Assembly: GCA_940671915.1 (NCBI GenBank)
Contig: CALNVZ010000641.1
Location: forward strand, 10,382,657-10,446,656
Length of the DNA: 64,000 nt
Source of the DNA: Paracentrotus lividus
Lineage: Eukaryota; Echinodermata; Echinoidea; Camarodonta; Echinidae
Direction of reading: 5' to 3'
Shown here: in pieces, positions 12,272-24,000 of the stretch
Numbering within the stretch: position 1 is the stretch's first letter
Layout: every line of letters starts with the position of its first letter
Notes under the pieces: generated by a model
The model's database searches: none
What the model was told of the DNA's origin: nothing
Seen by the model: the letters and a program-made list of their open reading frames with translations, nothing else
Translations under genes and position numbers: made by a program

Positions 12272-12911
12272 TATGGTAAATGTAGCTAATATTCAAGGGG
12301 AAAGAATGTGTGCGATACATGGACAGAATTGGTGTAATTGTGTGTTGAATTCTGACCCCTCCAATTTTTTTAGAATTCATATTCGATATTGTTAATTTTT
12401 CAGTGATTTCTTGTTTGTATGTGTTACTATTATATTAAAAACATGATTCTGTCTACTCTCTTAATAAAAATCTTATTCTTAAGTGATAGAATATAGACAC
12501 TTTGTGTCGTATATCTTTCTGGCGCAGACATCGTAAAACTCAATGAGAAGTGTGGAAAAAAAGACAAAAAATTGTTAAGCTGAAATGGCAACTTTTTTGT
12601 TCATTGTAACGTTTCACTAACATTAAGTTTGAGTTAATTAATATGTTTAAAATGGGTTTAATACAGTAAAAGTAAATATGCCAAGAAAACCCAGAAAGAA
12701 AAGGGGGGGCAAAAAAGGGGGAAATGGGGAAAAAGTAGCGAGAGATGCGCGAGAAGAGAATCGAAAATGGGGGGTACTTGCTAATTAATGTTATATACAC
12801 ATAGGAAATTGTAAAGTAGAAGACAAGGTCGGTAACGCAACGAGAGAGGGGGGGGGGGGGGTGTTGAGCAGCCAGGAACATGGATATAAATGGTTCACAT
12901 AGAGAGGAGAC

Positions 12912-13653
12912 NNNNNNNNNNNNNNNNNNNNNNNNNNNNNNNNNNNNNNNNNNNNNNNNNNNNNNNNNNNNNNNNNNNNNNNNNNNNNNNNNNNNNNNNN
13001 NNNNNNNNNNNNNNNNNNNNNNNNNNNNNNNNNNNNNNNNNNNNNNNNNNNNNNNNNNNNNNNNNNNNNNNNNNNNNNNNNNNNNNNNNNNNNNNNNNNN
13101 NNNNNNNNNNNNNNNNNNNNNNNNNNNNNNNNNNNNNNNNNNNNNNNNNNNNNNNNNNNNNNNNNNNNNNNNNNNNNNNNNNNNNNNNNNNNNNNNNNNN
13201 NNNNNNNNNNNNNNNNNNNNNNNNNNNNNNNNNNNNNNNNNNNNNNNNNNNNNNNNNNNNNNNNNNNNNNNNNNNNNNNNNNNNNNNNNNNNNNNNNNNN
13301 NNNNNNNNNNNNNNNNNNNNNNNNNNNNNNNNNNNNNNNNNNNNNNNNNNNNNNNNNNNNNNNNNNNNNNNNNNNNNNNNNNNNNNNNNNNNNNNNNNNN
13401 NNNNNNNNNNNNNNNNNNNNNNNNNNNNNNNNNNNNNNNNNNNNNNNNNNNNNNNNNNNNNNNNNNNNNNNNNNNNNNNNNNNNNNNNNNNNNNNNNNNN
13501 NNNNNNNNNNNNNNNNNNNNNNNNNNNNNNNNNNNNNNNNNNNNNNNNNNNNNNNNNNNNNNNNNNNNNNNNNNNNNNNNNNNNNNNNNNNNNNNNNNNN
13601 NNNNNNNNNNNNNNNNNNNNNNNNNNNNNNNNNNNNNNNNNNNNNNNNNNNNN
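12912..13653. other. Assembly gap (742 N)
   Basis: A run of N. The left flank is G-rich low complexity (12,690-12,911, including a G run at 12,849-12,861) and the right flank is T-rich. Open frames that span the N run are meaningless. Confidence 1.
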
Positions 13654-13889
13654 TCTTTTCTTCTTTTTAAATCCATTTTTTTTTGGGAAAGGGAATATCA
13701 TGTAAAGAACGACCTCAGCCTACCCCTATAGCCAATATAAATTATGGTTCTCTTCTGGACGGCCGAAGGCAGAACAATTTCGCGCAGCCAGCGTGACGTG
13801 AAATTTTTTTGATGTACCTTTTTGTCCACCTTTGCAAATTTCGAATCCTCCCGTAAAAGTCCTAGTTACGGGCCTGTTCTTTCCTCTTC

Positions 13890-14215
13890 TCTCTTATAAA
13901 TTCTTATGTATTTCTTTGTTTTGTCTTTCTTTCATCTTCTCTCCTATAAGTTCTTATATTTTACTCTTTGTCTTTCCCCATCTCTTCCGTCATTTCTTAT
14001 GTTTTGTTTTGTCTTTCTTCCTTCTGATCTTCAATCATTTCTAATGTATTTCTTTGTTTGATCCTGGCCATCTTCTTTTCTACCATTTCTTATGTATACA
14101 TTTGTTTTATTCTTCTTCCATTTTCTCTTCTATTATTTCTAATGTATTTCCTGTTTTTTTTCCTTTAAAAAAAGTTTCATTTCTAATTTCTTCCTTCTAT
14201 TTGCGCTTTATCATT
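13890..14215 (+). repeat. T-rich minisatellite, period about 45-55 bp
   Basis: The word TTCT(T/A)ATGTATTTCTTTG or a close variant starts each of about seven units, followed by TCTTTCTTCC/TCTTCTCTC and CTAT(C/T)AT. The units are imperfect. A single related unit occurs at about 40,537-40,566 inside another element. Confidence 0.7.
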
Positions 14216-14235
14216 GAAATGTACTTTGATTATAT

Positions 14236-14627
14236 CCCCGGGGGGGGGGGGGGGTCACTCACCACATGATGTGCTACTCATGCGTGTCCCCAAAAAGCGT
14301 CGAAAAGGGTCTGTTTTCAGCTCTTTGGCGGCGTCGACGCTTTCCTTAAAATAGGGGTGTTTTTTTATTTCAATCGCCATTTTCTTAAAAATAGGGGTGT
14401 TTTCAGCGGAAATCACTGTTTTGGGGTCAAAATTTCACGGGGTTTACGCCATTTAGGGTATGTTTTTCCAGTCTGACGTCGGGGTGCAAATTGACTTCAT
14501 GCAATGAGACGTTTAGGGTCCATTTTCAGTCAGACGTCGACAAGGGGTGCAAATTTAGGGTCCATTTTCAAGGTGCAGGGACACGCATGGGTAGCACTTT
14601 TTTGTTTGAGTGACCCCCCCCCCGGGG
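14236..14627. mobile_element. MITE with G/C-run terminal inverted repeats
   Basis: It starts with CCCCGGGG, a G run and TCACTCA, and ends with TGAGTGA, a C run and CCGGGG. The interior has repeated 'TAGGGTCCATTTTCA', 'GGGGTGTTTT' and 'CAGACGTCG' words and no protein. The homopolymer ends may vary with sequencing. Confidence 0.7.
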
Positions 14628-15029
14628 AGTTATGTACAAACATGCCCCGACTATGCCTACCGTAGTCATTGTACACCGTACGCTTAATCGCTCGACTACA
14701 GTCCTGTTTGAGAAGAAGATGCGTATGAAATCACTGATATCTCGAAAGTAAAGCAGGCAATGAGCTTGCAATTTTAGAGAGAGACCAGACTAATATGTTT
14801 ATAATTTGTTGACAAAATTAGCTAAATCGAAAAAAAAATTGAGATTTGAATATCACTCATGTTACTGCATCCCTTTAAAGGTGGGATATACACAATTCAA
14901 AATTAGGATATTATTATTTAGGCTATATCCCCCCCCCCCTGCCCCCCACCTCCTGGGCAAAAGTGATACAATATTAGTGTCTCGTGAGCTCTCATAGCAT
15001 ACGGTATATCGAGGCATCCATCACACGTA

Positions 15030-15037
15030 CCGGAAGT
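15030..15037 (+). promoter_or_regulatory. Candidate ETS-family site near the CCDC93 start
   Basis: CCGGAAGT lies 19 bp upstream of the CCDC93 ATG. This is the consensus core for ETS/GABP factors and is common at TATA-less housekeeping promoters. No TATA box is obvious. The function is inferred from the motif and its position only. Confidence 0.4.
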
Positions 15038-15055
15038 GGGCAGTTCCTACAAAAA

Positions 15056-18000
15056 ATGGCGACTACCAGCGTATTTCGGAGGCCTTCTCGAGCTCGAAGT
15101 GGTTCGAAAAAGAGTGCATTATACGATGCCGATGGAAACGAAGTTGAGGTAAGTATTCATTGCTCGTGTTCGGACAAAAAATGTGTAAAATGTTGTAATG
15201 TTGCCGTTAAAACAGTGAACATGGTGAAGTTGTGAACTATTGTAACTGTACTCAGTCCCACACGCTCGTATTGGTGTTGTGGTAGAATTATGATTTCAGG
15301 CCGTCTTATCTTACATGTTTTTGCTCTCGAAATGTGCAGGTAGAAACAAGAGAAGATGAGGAACAGAATGTCAAACTTGGAGAAACTATTGAGCTGCTGG
15401 TTGCTGCTGGTTATTTTAGGGCAAGGATCAAAGGCTTGTCTCCATTTGATAAGGTAAATTTCAAGTTCAACTTAAATTCTATCGTTAGTTTCAAGTTTCA
15501 ACTTCAAGAATCAAGTTTAATGTTTCACAAAGACAAAGTCGTAAAAATGTATGCATAACATTTTGCATTTACAATCAGTGAAAGTAAGACAGTAATAAGC
15601 ATACACAGGAAGTTATCTACATTAAAACAAAAGTATAATGTCAGTGTGGGGGTCTGGGGAGAGCAAAAATAAAACTTGATCCAAATCTTTCTAATCAGTG
15701 AAGAAAAATAGAAAAAAAATGTACATTCCAAAAACAGGTTTGTCTAGCCCTTATTTAAAGAGTAGATCTATATTTGAAAACTTTTCTAACCCATTGAATT
15801 TCAAAAAAAAAAAAAAAATTATTTGAGTTTTAACTAAAATTATTAAATGATCAAATTGTCTCAATGAATAATGCTCCTCAGCTCAAAGTATTGAAATGCA
15901 TTTGATCAAGAGGTGTTATAAGTCTCATTTGACTTTTTTTTAAAAATAATTAATTAATGTAGTCTAACAAACCAGTGATTATATTTTATCTTTTTGCCCT
16001 TAGGTTGTTGGAGGGATGACTTGGTGTATAACAACATGCAATTTTGATATTGATGTTGATCTTCTCTTTCAAGAGAACTCCACCATTGGGCAGAAAATGT
16101 AAGAAATGTTTTGCTTTGTTCTTATACATAGTAGGATGTATCAGATTATGCCTTGCCCTTTCAAAAATGAACAAACAAACAAACAGAAACAAAACCACTG
16201 TAATAAATATGCTTTGCCACTCCCTATCCACTTACACGTATACATGGTCAATTCATAATTGACTGCCCCCTACCTATCGTGGTGATACTTGTGTCCCTCC
16301 ACTACAAATTTCAGAAGCCATGGCTTTGTTAAACAATTTATTCATTTCTACTTAGTAAGGAAAAAATTAGTGTTTTTTCATGTTTTTCATGACATTATGA
16401 CATTGTAAACACTTGTATGATGTTATTTCTGTTGTAAATTATTAAAAGTCAGTCGGAATCTGATGAATTGGTTATTAGTACTGCAGTGAGTTTTAACAAA
16501 ATAGATTAATGGAAATGACAGATTTTATTTATATGCCTGGCTAATGCCATCTTTGAATAGTGATCTGAAAATCTAAAAAGTACAGTTTGATAAAAAGAGG
16601 TTTGTGTATATTTTGTTATAGTAATGCCCTGATTGTAGCTGTGCTTCCAAGGACGATATGTCCTCATTGAATTGAACCTCATCAATTTCAATGTCAGATT
16701 TTAGTTATGCATAAGGTTGATGCTATCCTTTTATTATGCTCTGGACATAAAAAAGCACAGTTTTATGATACAGTAAAGTAGATTGAGTGAATTTATTTGT
16801 TATTTGTTTATAATAGTGCCCTGACAGAAAAGATTGTAGCTGTGCTTCCCAGGATGAAATGTCCTCATCGTATCGAACCTCATCAGATTCAGGGTCTGGA
16901 TTTCATTCACATCTATCCAGTTGTTCAGGTATGAGTGATTACTTTATTTTCTTCCTTTAAATCAGGCATAATGTAGTATTGCAAGGGTTCCCCTTAAAGC
17001 TGGGTTATAGTTTTTGTAAATCTAAAAGTATAAACTTATAAATTTCGAGTTCAATTTGAAATAGAATGAAGGATGATATAATAAAAAGAATATCACTTGT
17101 AAACTGAGATCTAAAAATCATTATAGGTGTGCATCAATGTCCAAAATAAAAAAATTAGGGTTTCCAGGAAATGAGCTAAATTTTCTTTTTGCTATTAGCA
17201 TAACTTTGCAGGCACCAATTGGGTTGGGAGCGGGGAAGGATATCAAGATAATATCTTCATATGCTTTCAGGCATAAGTTGGCTAAATCAATAAAATAATG
17301 ATTCAGAAGGCCTATTTAAAGGGAAATAATATCACTTCTGATAGAGGCACTAGATCTGCTCTAATGTTCAAATTCAAATTTTCTAAAAATAAAAAAATAG
17401 CCTTCCAGTATACAATAGTCTATTATCAGCATTCAATATGTTTTTTCCCTTCCAGAAAAACAAATTGAATATTCGGCTTGTCATTTATATCTGCTCTCTC
17501 TGTTGCTTTGAAAGACTAACTACGTTATCACACAAAATGAATAATCATTTTGTCATTTATTTTCACTTTTGTAGTGGTTGGTAAAGAGAGCCATAGAAAC
17601 AAGAGAGGAGATGGGGGATCAGATCCGAGCCTTCTCTATTTCACAGTTCAGTAAGAATCACAAGACTCCTGAGGTAAGATGATACACTTTTTGCGGAAAA
17701 CCTCTTATTTGCATTTTTGGCAAACAACATTGTTATTTTTCATTCCTGCCACATGCACTCACAAGAATTGAATTAGATATGTTTTGTGTGAATCGTAGAT
17801 GTTATTTTTTTCTTGTATTTAATTGATAAAGAAATTGCGTTTAAAGAGGACGATTTGTAAAAAAAGAAAATAATGACATAGCTACCTACCCTCATAGCCG
17901 TAGACATACGATGTAGAAACGGTGATGACGTGCCTTACAGACTCATGTCATTTCAAAAGGGCTTGTAATAGTATGTTTCTTTAGATTTGTTCTTAAGAAA

Positions 18001-21000
18001 ATATACTTTCTTATTGATATTGCTTTATACCCTGGCTGAGATATGAATGTAATTATATGATATGATAATATTGTCAACTCTCATCGTACAAGATAAGGCA
18101 GATTCCTTTAAGCTGTGAAGTTATCCCAGCATTATTCTCCACTGTAAGTAATCCCTGGGATTTTAAATGGTTTTGTCCCACAGGATGTGGAATTTGATAA
18201 CAGGAAGGACACATCCATTTCAACAGTAGGGGTGATCAAGGAGTCTTACAAGGCTCAGAGAAAATATCGCCGATCAGATGCTCATAAACTGAGAGAAGAG
18301 GAGATGAGAGTTCAATCAACTTTGCTGGAGTATGGAAGGTAAACAGTGAAATATATCACTATAAAACAAGAACCTTTTCCGAGGATTTCACTTCTTTGCA
18401 TTTTACAAAATTAAGATTCCAGTGGGAGTTTATTTTCTTTATTTATATTTTTCATAGTTTGCATACCTCATGTTTACAAAAGGGCTGTCAGCAAACATTC
18501 AAGTTTCATGCTTTTCATGCACCAGGTGCCGTGCTTTGCACCTCCAAAGCCAGTTACTGGCCTGTTGATTTGTACAATGTACTCAAGTGGATCGTATCTA
18601 GCATGTGATAGAAAAGGACAACTGGAAATGAGTTGGCGTGCACATTTGTACTGAATTTTGTAAATTCAATAGTATTTAAGCTAACAGCTGTAATTTTTTT
18701 TAGTTTTTTAGTTAAACCATGATAGCTAATCTTATTCTGCTTTTGATGGAAACAACAGATCAAAAAGCTTGTTATTCCAGGTTCAGTATTTTTAAAAACG
18801 TATTCTTGTGAAACTTTTTACAAGATCAGCGGGAATAAAATAAATTCATTGCTGCAGTGTATCATCAGGTGATGGTTGATGCACAAGCAGCTGTGTAAAA
18901 TTATCGACCAAATCGCACTGCAAATTATGGTATCTGAAATCATCGCATCGCACAAAGCAGCCTTATGCCCGTCAAGAAATGGGGATCGCACTATGTTCCC
19001 GTTGCTAAGGGGGCATCCAGGTGGGCAACAGTCATAAATCCAAGTTCTATTGACTGATTGTTGTTTTGGGGGCATGGTTGAAGACATGAACCAGCTTTTG
19101 ACCAATCAGATGACTGGATTATTCAACATTCTTAAAAAGAGGTATTTAAAATGCCTGTATAAGTGTCCTGTATTTGTGTCACTAATCAGGAGATACGGTG
19201 TTGGAGGCAGCAGTCAGAATGAGAAAGAATCAGAAAAGGACCCTAAGAAGAAAGCAGTAGCTGCTGGTCTATCACCTGTTACCAAGGGAGGCGGTGCAGA
19301 GGATGCGGAGGAAGAGAGAATAAAGGAGGAGAAGAGGATACAGGCTTTGATGAAAGGCATGGCTGCTATGGAGGTGGAAGAGGTAGGTGGAATAGATGGA
19401 CGGATAGAAAGATGAATAATAGCAGTTTCACGCAGCGATATGGCCATGGAAATTGTTAAGGGGGGTTGATCAAACCCCCTCTCCCCCCCCCCCCCTCCCC
19501 TGGCTGCTTTAGGGTTTATGAGTTAGCTGACGGCAGTTTAAGGCAGATTAGGTGCTAATAAGTTAAAGGAAATTAGAGGAATTGAAGGAAACCAATATCA
19601 TAAATCATTTACTGTATAAGCCATGTATTTCATTCCATGCAATTTTTGTAAGTCCATTCTCGCTAATATTTCCACTTCAATATACGGCTCCTTATAGTAA
19701 TGAAGGGAAAGAATAACAAATATTGTGAAATATATATTGTTAAATATAAACTCGCAAATTTCCCCAAGTAGTCCTAAATTTTGAAATATTGTGGACACAA
19801 AATATTTGGCTATACAATATTATAGTTCCCCCCCCCCCCCATGGAAGCAAGTTCCAATCCTTTTTATTTTGTTTTGAAATGGAAATTCCACATATTTATG
19901 TTTAATCATGTATTGATAAAGAAGCATATTATGTTCAGGGAAGTGTACAGATAATGCATCAATAAAATATTCTTTATTGTTTGTAATCCTTGCAATTTTG
20001 TTTATTTCAGGGTAAAGTGACCGCTAGCATGGTGGGGAGCATTGTAGGATTGCAATCAGACGTCATTGGCCAGTTAGCTGAGGAATATGCTGAGAGGGTA
20101 CGTACATGTATACTGGCCTAAACTTGTACTGGCCGAGTAATGTCACAGCGACGCATTATGTCACACTGACGCATTATTTACGAATGGGACCATGCTATGA
20201 CGTCGTCATTCGAAAGACGTGACTCGGATTCGAACCTCAGTCCAATCAGCATCAGTTTGTCAGCTGATTATCTTTTTCCACAATGTAAACAATTCAAATG
20301 ACTTCAGCTATTTTCTCTAAAAAGGCCCACAAACTAAGAATGGGACCGAGGTTCAAATCCCTGTCATGACTTCCAGATGATGACGTCAAATGTTGGTCCA
20401 AGACGTAAATACCGTAATGCATTTTTTAGACCAGATTCTGACATTATGCATTGTGCGACATTACCGGTCATAACAAGCCTAGACCTTGATAAAGTCTGCG
20501 CACCATGAATTTTTCTGTCTCATTAGCACACTGTATTCGCTGTTATCTTCATGCGATTAATACGGACGCAATTGAACCCATTGAAAACATGCATAAGAAA
20601 GCATGCTCATATATTCACGTTTTTAAATTTGCGCCTTACAATCTTTGCGCGAAATCCGCGAAAATTAATGTACCGCAAATATTTCCACGATTACAGTAAT
20701 CTGATGTCATCTAGCTGCTACTACATGGGCTTTTGAACATGTAGCCACTAGTTTCCTTAAGATGCTCAGGGCAATCTTGCATTAAAAGTTTGAATTCTAA
20801 GCAACCCAAAAACAAATGCAACTTGATTTTCAAACATTCGGGATTGCATTATTTGGGACTTATTTTTGATTTTTTTTTTAAAGTTGCATAGAATCCAAAA
20901 TCTATATGCAAGAGGGCCCAGATTATGTTAAAATTCTGTTTGAACGTAACATTTGCCCTTTGACCTTTGACACCATCCTACATTTGTTTTGATAGAAATC

Positions 21001-24000
21001 TGAGCTGCAGCAGATGGAAGAAAAGCCAGAGAGAATGAGTGGAGCACAACAGCATCAAAGAATAGTTGCTTCCTATCAGAAACAGATTGCGGCTATCACC
21101 AAGAAAGTTGAAGAGGTATGTTATAAATATTTATATCCATACACTTTATATTAAGTTTTAGAATATCAATTAATTTTTGCAAAGGTTTGAATGAATGTGA
21201 GCTTTAGTCTTTAATTGGCCACATTGATTTTTTTTTTTTTTTTTTTTTTTTTTTGGGGGGGGGGTCTTCTTTTTTGTTTTTGTTTTTTTTTAATTTAAAA
21301 AGAGGTTTGTGTACAGATTATCTCAAAGGTCTGAATAAAATGCCATTTTAGCTCTTTCCTCCCATCCTTTTGACAAATTGGTATTACAAAAAAAATTGAA
21401 ATTGGTAGTGTAGTGGCTTCTCTGGTATTCCTGTTGATGGACTATATTCGTAAAATAATTGTGCTTTATAATTGACAATCTCATAGAAAATGCATTGCAA
21501 TTCAAAACTCTCTCATGTTAATAGTTACTAACACTGAAACTGAATAGCAAATTAAAATTGTTAAGTGATTTCTTTTGATCAGTCGAGAGTATCAGCAGAG
21601 AGCCAGCAGCAAGCATACAGTGAAGCACAGGAAAGACTACAAGAGGTTGATAGCTACTCATCCAGGATTGATGATGAAATGGCAAAGCTAGATGAATTAG
21701 GAGGAGAAAACAAAGAGTAAGTTTAGTATCCCTAATGTACATTTTCCACCCCATATCTGTGAGACTACCGGTATGGGATTTTAATGTGATCTCATGGAGG
21801 TTGAAAGCTGCTCATCTAGGATTGATGACGAGATGACAAAGCTTGATTAAGTTGGAGAAGAAAACAAAGAGTAAGTTAATTGGCACTAACGTACATTTGC
21901 CTGTCCATACCCAGGGGAGAATAATATGATCACGTAGAGGTTGATAGGTACAAGTACTCTTGTACGATCGATGACGAGATGGCAAAGCTAGATGAAGTAG
22001 GAGGGGAAAACAGAGTTAGTTTATCATCACTTATGTACATTTGCCACCACATACCTGGGAGATGATGTGATGTTGATTTGATCTCACGGAGGTTGATAGC
22101 TACTCATCTAGTATGGATGATGAGATGGCTAAACTAGATGAAGTAGGAGGAAAAAACAAAGAGTAAATTAATTGGCACTAACATACATTTGCCAGCTTAT
22201 ACCCGGTAGATAATGTGATGTTAATGTGATCTCATGGACGTTGATAGCTACTTCTCTAAGATAGATGACAAGATGACAAAGCTCGATTAAGTTGGAGGAG
22301 AAAACAGAGAGTAAGTTTATTATCACTAATGTACATTTGCCACCCCATACCCGGGAGATGATGTGATGTTAATGTGATCTCATGGGCGTTGATAGCTACT
22401 TCTCTAAGATAGATGACAAGATGACAAAGCTCGATTAAGTTGGAGGAGAAAACAGAGAGTAAGTTTATTATCACTAATGTACATTTGCCACCCCATACCC
22501 GGGAGATGATGTGATGTTGATTTGATCTCACGAAGGTTGATAGCTACTCATCTAGGATTGATGATGAGATGGCAAAGCTCGATGAAGTAGGAGGAGAAAA
22601 CAAAGAGTAAGTTTATTGGCTCTAATGTACTTTTGCCACCCCATACCCGGGAGAGAATAATATGATCACCCAGAGGTGGATAGCAACTCATCTAGGATTT
22701 ATGACGAGATGGCAAAGCTAGATGAAGTGGGAGGAGAAAACAAAGATTAAGTTTATTGGCACTAATGAACATTTGCCACTCCATACCCATGAGACAATGT
22801 GATTTTAATGTGATCTTACTAGAATGGATACAATGTAGCTAATCATTTAGAATCAAAATGGCAAAGCTGGATCAAGTGGGTAGGGAAAACAAACAGTAAG
22901 TTAACACTTTTAACGTCCTGATCAGCACATAATCGTCCACTTTGTGAAAAAATCATTGTACAAGAGGAAGAATATCAAGGGCTATTACTTTTTATTTATG
23001 AGTAGACATAAGTGAAATTTAAATTACATCTGTCTTTGTTGACCAATGCCAGCATTTTCCTTTTTTTTTTTCCAGAGTTCTTCAGGAACTGAGAGGTCTC
23101 GTTGCCATGAATGAGAGTCTAAAGAAACAAGAACAAGAATTCAGAGCACATTGTAAGGTAAAAAAAAAAAAAAAACATGTTTTAGCCTTCTAGCACTCAG
23201 TAAAGGAGAGCTTACTTTGACTTTGACTTCATTTATTTTGTCTCCAACAAAGTAAAAATCAATAAAATACTATTATTGTAGTACAGTGTAAGCATGGAAA
23301 ATTCATACAATGATATTTGAACAAATTAAAATCATTACAAAATAAATTCCAACTGCATCCTTTAATTCACACTTAATCATGTTAATGTGCATCCCCTGAG
23401 CATGGTTCTGATTATTAATATGCGTATGAGACGTGAAATATACTGCCCGCAATTAGGTATTTAAGTGTGACTTTGTGTCATGCGTAGCTCTTTGTGAAAC
23501 ATCCGCAGCTATGTAATCAATGTACATATATATTATAAGATGGTCTCTCTTTAATGAATGTGATTCATTCTAACAGGAAGAGATGCAGAGACTGAAGCAA
23601 AGCATAGCTGACCTTCGAGGTCAAGACGACAGTGGCGAGGTACAGATGTCAGAGAGAGATCAGCTCATTGCTAGACAGTATGAAGCTGATAAAGAGAAAC
23701 TACAGAAAATTAGACTACTACTGGTAAGACAGAACTGTCCTATCCATAAAAAATATGTATCTATTTTACCTTGTTTTTTATTGTACATACTAGTAGAAAA
23801 CTAAATCATTTGTATTGTTGTTGTCCATATACTTGTATCTTTTTTTAAATTATGTGTAAGTTGAATTATTATCTTTTTTAACCATTGTTTTTATTGTACA
23901 TTCTGGTAGCAATCTCATGCATTTATATTATTGTTGTATCTTTTTTAAATCATGGTGATTTAAAAAAAAATTTCTTTAAAGTTAAAATTTGTTCATTATG

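Larger units (their letters stand above)
6984..12690 (+). repeat. Large tandem segment, copy B, indel-rich
   Basis: This is collinear with 1,436-6,945 but carries frequent single-base insertions and deletions, many in homopolymers, including inside the exon-like stretches. Some blocks match copy A almost exactly, for example about 11,265-11,400 and 11,985-12,180. This patchwork, ending about 220 bp before a run of N, looks like uncorrected long-read consensus of the same locus or of the other haplotype rather than an old duplication. A real recent duplication is not excluded. Confidence 0.85.

Noticed and set aside
12540-13731. Long open frames across the N run
   Set aside because: The length comes from unknown bases. 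No coding evidence on either side.
21583-22902. CRISPR-like regular repeats
   Set aside because: The units are contiguous copies of an exon-intron boundary in a eukaryotic gene, with no unique spacers.
21796-22902. Array units as genuine alternative coding exons
   Set aside because: Most have stops or damaged donors, lack a convincing acceptor, and a 71-nt unit would shift the reading frame.
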